Assembly: GCF_003355515.1 (NCBI RefSeq)
Contig: NZ_CP031367.1
Span: 124,001 to 188,000, forward strand
Length of the DNA stretch: 64,000 nucleotides
From: Aliarcobacter trophiarum LMG 25534
Lineage (GTDB): Bacteria > Campylobacterota > Campylobacteria > Campylobacterales > Arcobacteraceae
Reading direction: 5' to 3'
In this document: one piece after another, positions 18,911 through 27,954 of the stretch
Layout: each line of letters opens with the position of its first letter
Position numbering within the stretch: position 1 is the first letter of the stretch
Position numbers and translations under genes: made by a program
Notes under the pieces: model-generated
What the model saw: the letters and a program-made list of their open reading frames with translations, nothing else
Databases searched by the model: none
Told to the model about the DNA's origin: nothing

Positions 18911-20296
18911 TTAATAATATATTTTAAAAGTTGAACCAACTCCTATTTTTGAACTAATTTCTAATTTAAAATTATGAATATTTAAAATAGATTTAACTAT
19001 GAATAGCCCTAATCCTAAAGAGTTATTCCAGTTATTGCTAGTGGCTCTATAATATTTCTTAAATATATTTTCTAAATTATCTTGAGAAATTCCAATCCCT
19101 TTGTCACTAATAGTTAAGAAACTTTCATTTATCTCAATAGTTACATCTTCTTGTGAATACTTTAAAGCATTTTCAATTAGATTTGAAATAGCAATTCCTA
19201 ATAAAATTTCATCAGCATTTATCTCTTTATCTTCTCCTAAAACTTTTATCTCTCTACTCTTATATTTTATTTTTAAATCACTAATAGAGGTTTCTACTAT
19301 TTTTTTAATAGAAACTCTATTTAGAATTATATTATGGTTACTATCTTGAAGTTTTAAGGTAAGTCTTAGTTTATCAATTATTTGTGACATTTTATTTGAG
19401 TTTGTAAAAATTTTATTTAAAAATTTTGTCTTTAAAGTTTGTGATAAATTTTCATCTTCTATTAAAGTTTGGCTATATCCTGAAATTATGGCTATAGGGT
19501 TTTTGAATTCATGAGAAATAGCAGAGATGATATCATCTTTTTGTCTATTTGCTAAAGTTAATTTTGCAGTATGCTTTGCTTTTATCTCATCTTTTTTTGC
19601 TAGTTTTCTTGCAACTTTATTTAGAAGTTTTGCTATTTTATAAAACTCAAAAGTATAGTTTGATTGTAGAAATATTGGTTTTTTCTTATTTGTTATCTCT
19701 TTTAAAAAGTGCAAAATTGAGTCTGTTTCTCTTTTTATTTTGATACTAATAAAATATGTTGAGATAAAAGCTATTATTAGAAAGAAAGAGATATAAATAA
19801 AAATCTCAAAAGTTAGTTTTTTGAAATTATCAGTAATCTTATCTGTATAATCAGCCATTCTTATATAGTAAACTTCTCCATTAAAAGAGACTTTTTTTGC
19901 AATATATAATAAATCTTTATTAAGTGTTTCAGATAATCTTGTGTCTTTACCAAGACCAATATTTTTTGCTTCAATAATCTCAACTCTATTTGAGTGATTT
20001 TTAATATCATCAATCTTTTTATGACTTTCAGCTACTACTTCACCATTTCCATCTATGATTGAAACTCTTAAATTTAGTTTTTTACTTAAATCTTGAACAA
20101 TATTTTTGATACTATTTATCTCTTTTGTATCTTTTAGAATTATAGATAAAATATCAATACTTTGGATTAAGTTTTTTTCAACTTGATTTAAGTAGATATT
20201 TTTTGCCCAAAAATAAATTGTAATAGTAAGGGTTATTAAAATTGCAATAAATATTGTAAGGTAAGTTCGTAAAAAAAGTTGATGAATTTTTAACAA
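18911..20296 (-). CDS. phoR: Phosphate-locus sensor histidine kinase (PhoR role)
   Basis: Membrane kinase that probably controls the PhoB-type regulator encoded just upstream. Domains in order: first membrane helix (about 8-31), a periplasmic sensor of about 130 residues, a second helix (about 164-185), a linker without a strong HAMP, an H-box (AISHEFKNPIAIISGY), an N-box (NLIENALKYS), DKGIGIS and LGLGLFIVKS. The TTG start overlaps the phoB stop by seven bases (TTGTTAA), so translation is coupled. No downstream start would keep the first membrane helix. Unlike E. coli PhoR, it has a sizeable periplasmic domain, as seen in Campylobacter PhosS. Confidence 0.85.
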   Translation of the reverse strand: MLKIHQLFLRTYLTIFIAILITLTITIYFWAKNIYLNQVEKNLIQSIDILSIILKDTKEINSIKNIVQDLSKKLNLRVSIIDGNGEVVAESHKKIDDIKNHSNRVEIIEAKNIGLGKDTRLSETLNKDLLYIAKKVSFNGEVYYIRMADYTDKITDNFKKLTFEIFIYISFFLIIAFISTYFISIKIKRETDSILHFLKEITNKKKPIFLQSNYTFEFYKIAKLLNKVARKLAKKDEIKAKHTAKLTLANRQKDDIISAISHEFKNPIAIISGYSQTLIEDENLSQTLKTKFLNKIFTNSNKMSQIIDKLRLTLKLQDSNHNIILNRVSIKKIVETSISDLKIKYKSREIKVLGEDKEINADEILLGIAISNLIENALKYSQEDVTIEINESFLTISDKGIGISQDNLENIFKKYYRATSNNWNNSLGLGLFIVKSILNIHNFKLEISSKIGVGSTFKIYY

Positions 20297-20994
20297 AAGA
20301 TGTAACCCTCTCCACGAACAGATTTGATATAATTTTTCTTTGAATTTGGGTCTATCTTATCTTTTAATCTTTTGATAGCTACATTTACTGTTTTTTCCTG
20401 TTTATCCAAAGAGTCTTCCCAAACTTTTTCTAGTAAATACTCTCTAGTAAGAAGGATATTCTTATTTTTTATAAATTCTAAAAGAAGAGTTGTTTCCAAG
20501 GAAGTTAATTCAATATCTTCATTTTCAATTGAAAATATTTTATTTGAAAAATTATAAACAATATCTCTTACTTTTAAAACTTCCACATCTTTTGAAGATC
20601 TTTTTATAACAGATTTAACTCTTGCTAGAAGTTCTTGAATATTAAATGGTTTTGTAATATAGTCATCTGCATATGCTTCAAATCCATCTAAAATATCTTC
20701 TGATTTATCTTTTGCTGTAACATAAATAACTGGATTTTGGTAACCACAAGCTCTTATCTCTTTTATAAAAGTGGTACCTTCTATATTTGGAAGATTCCTA
20801 TCCATTAAAATTAAATCTATTTTCTCTTCATCTAAAACTTTTTTTACATTTTCATTTGTATTTAAAAACCCAATAGTTTCATAACCCTCTTTTTGCAAAG
20901 TAAATTCAAGAAGTTCAAGAATATCTTCTTCATCTTCTATTATTAAAATTAATTTATTTTTACCTGAAAGCAGTATTTCATTTTGTTTCATCAT
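20290..20994 (-). CDS. phoB: PhoB-type response regulator
   Basis: OmpR/PhoB-family activator: receiver domain (about 15-125, acceptor Asp in LILMDRNLPNIEG, KPF lysine) and a winged-helix DNA-binding domain (about 140-234, ending KNYIKSVRGEGYIFC). Its position inside the pst operon makes it the likely reader of the repeats upstream of pstS and pstC. It overlaps the psiE-like gene by 17 bases and phoR by 7. Two tandem ATG codons are possible starts, with a GAGGAAA ribosome site upstream. Confidence 0.88.
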   Translation of the reverse strand: MMKQNEILLSGKNKLILIIEDEEDILELLEFTLQKEGYETIGFLNTNENVKKVLDEEKIDLILMDRNLPNIEGTTFIKEIRACGYQNPVIYVTAKDKSEDILDGFEAYADDYITKPFNIQELLARVKSVIKRSSKDVEVLKVRDIVYNFSNKIFSIENEDIELTSLETTLLLEFIKNKNILLTREYLLEKVWEDSLDKQEKTVNVAIKRLKDKIDPNSKKNYIKSVRGEGYIFC

Positions 20995-21385
20995 ATTTTA
21001 TTTCCTCTGATTTCTTATTTACATCATTTGAAGATGGTGAAAATTTAATAGCCAATATTCTAAAAATAAAAAATATAAAAATAACAAACAATAAAAAGAC
21101 AATGTCAAAATAATCTTTATTCTTATTAGCAGAGAGAATTATAACTTCTCTTATTAAGAAGATTATAAAAATATCGAGAACATATCTAAGTCTTAATGTC
21201 TCTTTTCTTATAAAATCAGAAATCATTTTTACAACTTCCATAATTACAACAAATTCAAGCATTAGAATAATTGCTCTATAGAAGTCGTTTCCAGCTATAA
21301 CTACAGTTAAAAATATAACTGTAGCAACCAAAACTTCAAAGTTTGAACTAAAGTAGTTTGAGATTTTATTAATAGCTTTTTTCAT
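20978..21385 (-). CDS. PsiE-like membrane protein in the pho operon
   Basis: Membrane protein of 135 residues resembling the phosphate-starvation-inducible PsiE family, whose function is unknown. Four hydrophobic segments are visible, with the family-like core EVVKMISDFIRKETLRLRYVLDIFIIFLIREVII between the second and third. The C-terminal tail is charged and cytoplasmic. It lies between phoU and phoB and overlaps phoB, so it is expressed with the Pho system. The family call is by sequence resemblance plus context. Confidence 0.65.
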   Translation of the reverse strand: MKKAINKISNYFSSNFEVLVATVIFLTVVIAGNDFYRAIILMLEFVVIMEVVKMISDFIRKETLRLRYVLDIFIIFLIREVIILSANKNKDYFDIVFLLFVIFIFFIFRILAIKFSPSSNDVNKKSEEIKYDETK

Positions 21386-21409
21386 ATAAAAAGTATATCA
21401 TAAAGAGTT

Positions 21410-22078
21410 TTATGATTGAACTATATCTCCTCCTAGTTTGGCAAACTGCAATAAACTAGCTATAGAAACTGATCTATCTGCAATTTTTTCTAATCTTCTT
21501 AAACTACTTAAAAGGTCAAAATACTCCTTTGAAAGATCTAGTTTTTTTGTGATTAGTTTTAAGATATTTTTTTCTATCATTAAATATAAATCATCTGTTT
21601 TACTCTCTTCCACAATAACTTTTTGATACTTCTCTTCAACTTTAGAAGAGTCTTGTTCATTAATTATTGAAATTGCCGTTTTTGTAGATAATAAAGCTGA
21701 TTTTAGAAGAGGTATTGTGTACTCTAAAATAGTATTTGTATCTAAATCATCACTATAAGATTTTTTAAACATTTTTGCAAAATCTTTTGTATTTGCAGCT
21801 GTTCTTACTATCTCATTTGTAATTTTTAAAAAGGCAACCATACTTCTTAAATCTTTAGCTTCTGGAGTGTATAAAGCTAAAGTTGTAATAATAAGATTAT
21901 CAATCTCATTTGATTTCACTAAAAACTTTTTTTCACTAACTTCAATATTTTTTAGATTTTCTATCTTTCTTTCATTCAAAGCTTGCAAAGAAACCTCTAA
22001 GGCTCCAACAATATCTAAACCTAATTTCTCAACTTCACTTTTAATAAGTTTTAATTTATCTTCGTATGGTTTTAACAT
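21410..22078 (-). CDS. phoU: Phosphate signalling protein PhoU
   Basis: Cytoplasmic all-helical negative regulator that links the Pst transporter to the sensor kinase and limits phosphate uptake. The 222-residue protein shows two similar helical repeats, each with the PhoU acidic pattern (ARDLR-like LYTPEAKDLRSMVAFLKITNEIVR, and LLSSLRRLEKIADRSVSIAS). Its ATG overlaps the pstB stop (TAATG), so translation is coupled. Confidence 0.92.
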   Translation of the reverse strand: MLKPYEDKLKLIKSEVEKLGLDIVGALEVSLQALNERKIENLKNIEVSEKKFLVKSNEIDNLIITTLALYTPEAKDLRSMVAFLKITNEIVRTAANTKDFAKMFKKSYSDDLDTNTILEYTIPLLKSALLSTKTAISIINEQDSSKVEEKYQKVIVEESKTDDLYLMIEKNILKLITKKLDLSKEYFDLLSSLRRLEKIADRSVSIASLLQFAKLGGDIVQS

Positions 22079-22869
22079 TATCCAAATCTCCCTGTAATAT
22101 AATCTTCTGTTTTTTTATTGCTTGGATTAACAAAGATAGTCTCTGTTATATCATACTCTATTAATTTTCCTAAATGGAAAAATGCTGTATAGTCAGCGAC
22201 CCTTGCGGCTTGTTGCATATTATGAGTTACCGTTATGATTGTATAATCTTGTTTTAACTCAAGCATAAGTGCTTCGATTTTCTCTGTAGAAATTGGGTCA
22301 AGTGCTGATGTTGGTTCATCCATCAAAATAATTTCTGGTTTTATTGCAATTGTTCTTGCAATACAAAGTCTTTGTTGTTGACCACCTGAAAGTGATGTTC
22401 CTGGTTGGTGTAATTTATCTTTTACTTCATTCCAAAGTCCTGATTTTATTAGTGAAGTTTCAACTAACTCATCACACTCTTTCCCCTTTTTTACAATTCC
22501 ATGTTTTAAAGGCGCATAAGCAACATTGTCATAAATAGATTTTGGAAAAGGGTTTGGTTGTTGAAATACCATACCAACTCTTTTTCTAACACTTACTTCA
22601 TCTACATCTCTATCATAGATATTCTTTTTATCAATTATAATTTTTCCATCTATTTTTACAATAGGAATTAAATCATTCATTCTATTTATACATCTTAAAA
22701 ATGTTGATTTCCCACAACCAGATGGTCCAATTAAAGCAGTAATTTTATTTTGATATAAATTTAAATTTATATCAAATAAAGCTTGATTTAAACCATAAAA
22801 AAGATTTAGATTTTTAACATCTATTTTTGATTTTATCTCTTTATTCATTTTATATTTTCCTTTTACCAT
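22078..22869 (-). CDS. pstB: Phosphate ABC transporter ATP-binding protein
   Basis: ATPase of the high-affinity phosphate importer. Walker [10 protein letters not shown] lies near residue 47, the signature is [16 protein letters not shown], Walker B is [12 protein letters not shown], and the switch His is in [18 protein letters not shown]. Length 263. It overlaps the pstA end by seven bases. The motif [16 protein letters not shown] is typical of PstB. Confidence 0.97.
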   Translation of the reverse strand: MVKGKYKMNKEIKSKIDVKNLNLFYGLNQALFDINLNLYQNKITALIGPSGCGKSTFLRCINRMNDLIPIVKIDGKIIIDKKNIYDRDVDEVSVRKRVGMVFQQPNPFPKSIYDNVAYAPLKHGIVKKGKECDELVETSLIKSGLWNEVKDKLHQPGTSLSGGQQQRLCIARTIAIKPEIILMDEPTSALDPISTEKIEALMLELKQDYTIITVTHNMQQAARVADYTAFFHLGKLIEYDITETIFVNPSNKKTEDYITGRFG

Positions 22870-24050
22870 TTTACTTCAAATTTTTTTCTTAAATAAATCG
22901 CTACTGCATTTAGTGAAATTAGTATTGATAATAGAACTAAAATTCCAGCTGCTGTTTTTTCAATATACATACCTTCAGGCATAGAAGCCCAAGTAAATAG
23001 TTGAGCTGGAATTACTGTTGCTGCTTGTGTAACCATAGTTGGAGCATCTGGGATAAAAGCAATCATTCCAATAATTATTAAAGGTGCAGTCTCTCCCATA
23101 GCTTGTGCTAAACCTATAATTGAACCAGTCATTATTCCTGGAAATGCAAGAGGTAAGACATGGTCTCTTGTAACTTGAATCTTATTTAATCCTAAGCCAT
23201 ATCCAGCTTGTCTTATACTATCAGGAACTGCTCTTAGAGCTGCTCTTGAACTTACAATAATAATAGGTAATGTCATAAGAGCAAGAGTTAGTCCTCCCAC
23301 CAAAGGCGAACTTCTAGGCATTCCAAAGAGATTTATAAATATAGCAAGTCCTAAAAGTCCAAATAGAATAGATGGAATAGCTGCAAGATTATTTATATTT
23401 ATTTCAATAAGTCTTGTAAATTTGTTGTCACCTGCAAACTCTTCTAGATAAATTGCAGTCATTACTCCAATTGGAAATGCAACAAGCATAGTTATAGTTA
23501 GAGTTAAAATAGAACCAATAACAGCTGAAAAAATACCAGCATACTCTGGAATTTTTGAGTCACCATTTGTAAAGAATATTGCATTAAACTTCTTTTTTAT
23601 TAAACCTTCAGCATATAACTCATTAACTGTTTCTATATCTTTATCTTTTAAATTATGATTATGATTTTTTACATATTGATCAACTTGACTACTTGCTAAA
23701 ATCCAAAGATTTTGAGTTGAATTCATATATGTTGGGTTTTTTTCTAATAACTTTGGCAAATCTCTAAGAGCAGCTCTTGATACTAAATTTCTATAAGATG
23801 TTGGAACTGCAAATCTTGTATCTTCCAAAGTTTTTTCACTAAAGGTTACATCCACTTTTACATAAGTTATATTAAATGCAGGAAGACCTTTGCCAATCAT
23901 ATCAAATAAGAAGAATGCTAAAAATGCTATTGAAAATATTAAAGAAGTTAGAGTGAACTTCTTAAATCTTTTTGCACTTGCATGTCTTTTTTTTAGTGTT
24001 GGGTCATAAAATGGATTATGAGCTTTATTTCTTTTTTTTCTTTTTATCAT
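22863..24050 (-). CDS. pstA: Phosphate ABC transporter permease PstA
   Basis: Inner-membrane permease subunit. At 395 residues it is longer than E. coli PstA (296). The extra length is an N-terminal basic stretch, one helix and a soluble periplasmic insert of about 100 residues ([16 protein letters not shown] to about residue 150). The core permease begins near residue 170 with six membrane segments, the EAA-type loop ([26 protein letters not shown]) and [12 protein letters not shown]. It overlaps pstC by four bases. Confidence 0.95.
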   Translation of the reverse strand: MIKRKKRNKAHNPFYDPTLKKRHASAKRFKKFTLTSLIFSIAFLAFFLFDMIGKGLPAFNITYVKVDVTFSEKTLEDTRFAVPTSYRNLVSRAALRDLPKLLEKNPTYMNSTQNLWILASSQVDQYVKNHNHNLKDKDIETVNELYAEGLIKKKFNAIFFTNGDSKIPEYAGIFSAVIGSILTLTITMLVAFPIGVMTAIYLEEFAGDNKFTRLIEININNLAAIPSILFGLLGLAIFINLFGMPRSSPLVGGLTLALMTLPIIIVSSRAALRAVPDSIRQAGYGLGLNKIQVTRDHVLPLAFPGIMTGSIIGLAQAMGETAPLIIIGMIAFIPDAPTMVTQAATVIPAQLFTWASMPEGMYIEKTAAGILVLLSILISLNAVAIYLRKKFEVKW

Positions 24051-24979
24051 AATGTATTCACTTTATATTTTTCTTTGAATTTTCTAATTAGTGATAATGA
24101 AATCATATTTAAAATCAAGGTAACAACAAATAGTACAAGACCTAAAGCAAAGGCTGAAAGTGTTTCAGGTGAATTAAATTCGAAATCTCCAACTAATGAG
24201 TTTACTATTGTAACTGTAACTGTTGTCATATCTTCAAGAGGATTCCACGATAAATTTGGTCGTAAACCTGCTGCCATAACAACAATCATAGTCTCTCCTA
24301 AAGCTCTTGAAAGTGCAAGAAGTGACGCAGATATAATTCCAGGCATCGCACTTGGAATTACTATATTCTTTATAGTCTCACCATGAGTCATTCCTAAACC
24401 AAATGCTGCTTTTCTTTGACTATCTGGAACAGCTCTTATAACATCGTCACTTAAAGATGATATTAAAGGAATAATCATAATTCCCATAACAATTCCAGAT
24501 GCCAAGGCACTATTAAAAGTAGCTTCAAGTCCAAAAAAAGAAGCAACTTTTACAACAAGTGGAGCAACAGTAATAGCTGCAAAGAAACCATAAACAACCG
24601 TTGGAATACCAGCAAGGACTTCCAAAATAGGTTTTAAATAATCTCTTAATTTAGGACTTGCATATTCACTCATATAAATAGCACTTCCAAGACCAATAGG
24701 AATAGCAACAAGAAGTGCTATAATTGTGATTACAAATGTTCCCGCAAATATTGGTAATGCACCAAATTGACTATTTGCAACCCCTGGAGACCATGTTGTA
24801 CCTGTTAAAAAGTACCAAAAGCTTCTTAACTTAAAAAACTCTATAGCTTCAAATAGTATTGAAAATAAAATTCCAAAAGTTGTTAATATAGATATTACAG
24901 CTGCAAGGATAAGAGCAGATTTTATAAGCTTTTCATTTAGTTCTCTTCGTTTTTTTTCTGATTGAAGACTACTTAACAA
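24047..24979 (-). CDS. pstC: Phosphate ABC transporter permease PstC
   Basis: Inner-membrane permease subunit, 310 residues, six membrane segments, with AAFGLGMTHGETIKNIVIPSAMPGI as the ATPase-contacting loop and ALSRALGETMIVVMAAG. The start codon is TTG, with AAGG about seven bases upstream. The first gene of pstC-pstA-pstB-phoU-psiE-phoB-phoR, preceded by its own Pho-box promoter. Confidence 0.95.
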   Translation of the reverse strand: MLSSLQSEKKRRELNEKLIKSALILAAVISILTTFGILFSILFEAIEFFKLRSFWYFLTGTTWSPGVANSQFGALPIFAGTFVITIIALLVAIPIGLGSAIYMSEYASPKLRDYLKPILEVLAGIPTVVYGFFAAITVAPLVVKVASFFGLEATFNSALASGIVMGIMIIPLISSLSDDVIRAVPDSQRKAAFGLGMTHGETIKNIVIPSAMPGIISASLLALSRALGETMIVVMAAGLRPNLSWNPLEDMTTVTVTIVNSLVGDFEFNSPETLSAFALGLVLFVVTLILNMISLSLIRKFKEKYKVNTL

Positions 24980-25005
24980 ACTTTACCTTTGTGTTAAATT
25001 TTGAT

Positions 25006-25040
25006 GAAGTTTAATAGACTTTGATTACATTGTGGTTACA
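25006..25040 (-). promoter_or_regulatory. Candidate PhoB box and -10 element of the pstC operon
   Basis: Minus strand: direct repeat GTAACCA / GTAATCA with an 11-base period (25021-25040), then seven bases, then TAAACTTC (25006-25013) as the -10 region. The distance from box end to the pstC start is 42 bases. The same repeat, octamer and distances occur before pstS. The site starts immediately after the stop codon of the EAL protein gene. Confidence 0.8.
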
Positions 25041-25042
25041 GA

Positions 25043-26773
25043 TTATAAAACTTTATAAACTGGCTCTATTGATTTTTTTGATTCTCTTTTCATAAAGTTT
25101 AAAGTATCATCAAAATTTAAGATATTTGATTGAGGATTTATCTCTATAATAGCACTTGATACAGATAAAAAGTTGAAACTTCTAGTTATTCCAAATCTAT
25201 CTTTTGAAACAATATATCCTATCTCTTTGTCCTCTTTTGAGTATAAGTTTTTTACACTATATTTAAACTCATTTTGAATATCTAAAGTTAATGCAAAAAT
25301 ATCTTCAAAAGTAAAATCTGTTAATCCTACAAAAAAATCATCTCCACCAATATGAGCTATAAAACTATTTTTTGGATATCTTTTTTGTAATAACTCAGAG
25401 AATATAAGAATTGCTCTATCTCCTTGTCTAAAACCATAAATGTCATTAAAAGGTTTAAAATCATTAAAATCAAAGTAGATTATGTGAGTTATATTTATTT
25501 GAATATTTCTAAAAGAGTTACCAATAAACTTCTCAATTTGATTATTTCCAGGTAGTTTTGTTAGTGGATTTTGATTTGTTGCTATTTCAATATTTCTTTT
25601 ATAAGACATTGTTAAAAGAGAGTTTAGATTTATTAATCCCAAATATTTATCAGAGTTAGTTATAAAAATTCCAAGAGAGTTCTGAAAATTTAGATTATAT
25701 ATCTCTAAGATTTTATCAATTCCCCAAGATATTTCAACACTTAAAGCAGGTTTTAAATATTTTAAAAGAGTTGTTGAGAAATTTTGATTTTGTGCTAGAG
25801 ATAATCCATATTGAGAGTAAGATATTTTTTTGATTTCACTTTCATAAATAATTCCTAAGAAATATCCAAATTCATCAACTATTGGTACAAAATTATGCTC
25901 TGTACTCTTTTTAAAATGTAAGATTATATCATATAAAGAGCTATTCACAGGCATTGGTCTAATCTTATCTACAAATTGTTCATCTATAAATTTATTTTGA
26001 TTTTCTCTTTTATCATCCAAAATAAGGTTTGAGATGTTAGTGTAAATTGGCTCTATTTCATAAATATTTTTTGTTGGCTTTTGAACTAAAAACCCTTGTA
26101 TAAAATCAGCACCAATATCTTTACAAGTATAAAACTCTTTTTGGGTTTCTATACCCTCAGCAATTACTTGCATTCCCATAATATGTGCCATATCAATAAT
26201 AGAAGAGCAAAAAAGTTTTTTCTTTGAGTCTTGGTCTATATTTGATATAAAGAATCTATCAATTTTGATAATATTTGCTTCACTAAAATATAGAAGTTTA
26301 AGACCTGAAACTCCTATTCCGAAATCATCTATTGCAATAGAGTAACCACTTTGCTTGTATCTTTGAAGCATAGTAGAAAGAGCATTTTGTTCTATTGAAG
26401 TACCTTTTTCACTTAGTTCAAAGATTATTTTGTCTTTAGTTAAATTGTGTTTTGTAAGAATCTTTTCAGTATTACCAGAACTATAATTTTTATTATATAT
26501 TATTCTGTTATCAAGATTATAAAATAGTTTTAAATTTGTAATATTTAAATTTGCAAATTTTGAGATAGCTTTTTCTCTTAAAAGTAGATCAAATTCATAT
26601 AAATAATCATTACTAAATGCTAAATCAAAAAGATCATCAATCGTTGTAATATTTGGTATATTATGAACATTTCTTAAGAGTGCTTCAACAGCATATATTT
26701 TTCCAGTTTGTGCATAGATTATTGGTTGAAAAGCATAATCTAATTTATCTATTATTTCATTCCAATTAATCAT
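25043..26773 (-). CDS. EAL-CBS-GGDEF cyclic-di-GMP protein in the phosphate locus
   Basis: Probable c-di-GMP phosphodiesterase with a degenerate cyclase domain, 576 residues, cytoplasmic with no membrane segment. EAL domain about 8-235: Glu30 (EALL), Asn86, Glu119, Asp149-Asp150, Lys170, Glu206 and Gln226 are all present, so hydrolysis looks possible. A CBS pair spans about 268-390 and may bind a nucleotide. The GGDEF domain, about 400-560, has GGDDF at 476-480, a conservative change that may weaken cyclase activity or leave a GTP-binding regulatory role. It lies between pstS and the pstC operon on the same strand, with a terminator between it and pstS and no Pho box of its own. Confidence 0.9.
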   Translation of the reverse strand: MINWNEIIDKLDYAFQPIIYAQTGKIYAVEALLRNVHNIPNITTIDDLFDLAFSNDYLYEFDLLLREKAISKFANLNITNLKLFYNLDNRIIYNKNYSSGNTEKILTKHNLTKDKIIFELSEKGTSIEQNALSTMLQRYKQSGYSIAIDDFGIGVSGLKLLYFSEANIIKIDRFFISNIDQDSKKKLFCSSIIDMAHIMGMQVIAEGIETQKEFYTCKDIGADFIQGFLVQKPTKNIYEIEPIYTNISNLILDDKRENQNKFIDEQFVDKIRPMPVNSSLYDIILHFKKSTEHNFVPIVDEFGYFLGIIYESEIKKISYSQYGLSLAQNQNFSTTLLKYLKPALSVEISWGIDKILEIYNLNFQNSLGIFITNSDKYLGLINLNSLLTMSYKRNIEIATNQNPLTKLPGNNQIEKFIGNSFRNIQINITHIIYFDFNDFKPFNDIYGFRQGDRAILIFSELLQKRYPKNSFIAHIGGDDFFVGLTDFTFEDIFALTLDIQNEFKYSVKNLYSKEDKEIGYIVSKDRFGITRSFNFLSVSSAIIEINPQSNILNFDDTLNFMKRESKKSIEPVYKVL

Positions 26774-26801
26774 AGTTATCCTAAAATATTTTAAAAGAGG
26801 G

Positions 26802-26830
26802 AATAAAAAGAGCTTTAAACTCTTTTTATT
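26802..26830 (-). terminator. Terminator after pstS
   Basis: Perfect 11-bp stem (aataaaaagag / ctctttttatt, 7-base loop) seven bases after the pstS stop. Incomplete termination here would let pstS transcription reach the EAL gene. Confidence 0.75.
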
Positions 26831-26836
26831 TTATTG

Positions 26837-27892
26837 TTAGTGTTTTAAATTTTCTACTTTTAATTTCTCACTATTTAAAACTTTTGCTCTAGCTTTTGTT
26901 TTTACACTATTTGTTAATGGAATAAGTCCAATTTCAGTCAAAATTCCATCTTCTCCAATCATCTTTTCAGATACAAAAAGTTTTGTAAACTCTCTTAAAG
27001 CTGGAACATCTTTTGAGTGTTGATTTTTTATATAAAAGTACATAGACCTTGCTACTGGATATGAAGCATTTGCAATAGTCTCAACTGTTGGTAAAATATT
27101 ATCGATGCTAATAGCTACAACTTTATCTTTGTTTTCTGCTAAGAATGAGTATCCAAATATACCAATAGCAGCTTCATTTTTTGTAAGTTTTTGTACTATT
27201 AAGTTGTCATTTTCTCCACTTTCAACATAAACACCATCTGTTCTAATTTCAGAATATGTTTTATATTTCTTATTTGCAACTTCATCTTTTTTAAATAAAT
27301 CAGTATAAGCTGCTTTTTTCTCAAATACAGCTTGAAGAACTAACTCCTCAAAAGAGTCTCTAGTTCCTGATGATTTTGGTGGTCCATAAACAATGATTTC
27401 TCTATTTGGTAGGTTATTACTAATATCTGACCATTTTTTGTAAGGGTTTGCAATAAGTGTTTTTCCAAGAGCGTCTGGAACCTCTTTTGCAACAGCTAGT
27501 GCTAATTGTTCTTTTGTTACATTAAATCCTTGTACTTTTGAACTTTGTGCAATAGCAATTCCATCAAAACCAATTAAGGCTTCAGTTATATCTGTAACAC
27601 CATTTTCTTGACACATTTTAAATTCACTTGCTTTCATCTGTCTTGAAGCATTTGCAATATCTGGTGTATTTGTATTAACTCCAGCACAAAATAGTTTCAT
27701 TCCACCACCTGTTCCTGTTGATTCAACAACTGGTGTTGGAAATGATGTTGTAGCTCCAAACTCTTCAGCAACAGAAGATGAAAAAGGATAAACTGTTGAT
27801 GAACCAACAATTTTTATTTGCTCTCTTGCACTTAAAGTTGTAACCAATAGTGTACTTGCTATTAAAGCTATAGATGTTCTTTTTAAACTCAT
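26837..27892 (-). CDS. pstS: Periplasmic phosphate-binding protein
   Basis: High-affinity phosphate receptor of the Pst transporter. A signal peptide ends near residue 22 (TTLSA-RE), then comes the phosphate-loop motif IKIVGSSTVYPFSSSVAEEF and the TGTGGGMKLFC loop. The GPPKSSGTRDSFEELVL segment is also typical. It is 351 residues, of the longer family form. Expressed from its own Pho-box promoter and closed by a strong terminator, which fits the high copy number of a binding protein. Confidence 0.95.
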   Translation of the reverse strand: MSLKRTSIALIASTLLVTTLSAREQIKIVGSSTVYPFSSSVAEEFGATTSFPTPVVESTGTGGGMKLFCAGVNTNTPDIANASRQMKASEFKMCQENGVTDITEALIGFDGIAIAQSSKVQGFNVTKEQLALAVAKEVPDALGKTLIANPYKKWSDISNNLPNREIIVYGPPKSSGTRDSFEELVLQAVFEKKAAYTDLFKKDEVANKKYKTYSEIRTDGVYVESGENDNLIVQKLTKNEAAIGIFGYSFLAENKDKVVAISIDNILPTVETIANASYPVARSMYFYIKNQHSKDVPALREFTKLFVSEKMIGEDGILTEIGLIPLTNSVKTKARAKVLNSEKLKVENLKH

Positions 27893-27918
27893 TTTACTTC
27901 CTAATAATTTGATATTTG

Positions 27919-27953
27919 GAAGTTTAGTTTTGCTTGGTTACAATTTGGTTACC
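27919..27953 (-). promoter_or_regulatory. Candidate PhoB box and -10 element of pstS
   Basis: Minus strand: direct repeat GTAACCAA-ATT-GTAACCAA (27934-27952, period 11), seven bases, then TAAACTTC (27919-27926). The box ends 42 bases before the pstS ATG, the same geometry as at pstC. The box starts right after the stop codon of the PhnA-like gene. Confidence 0.85.
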
Positions 27954-27954
27954 T

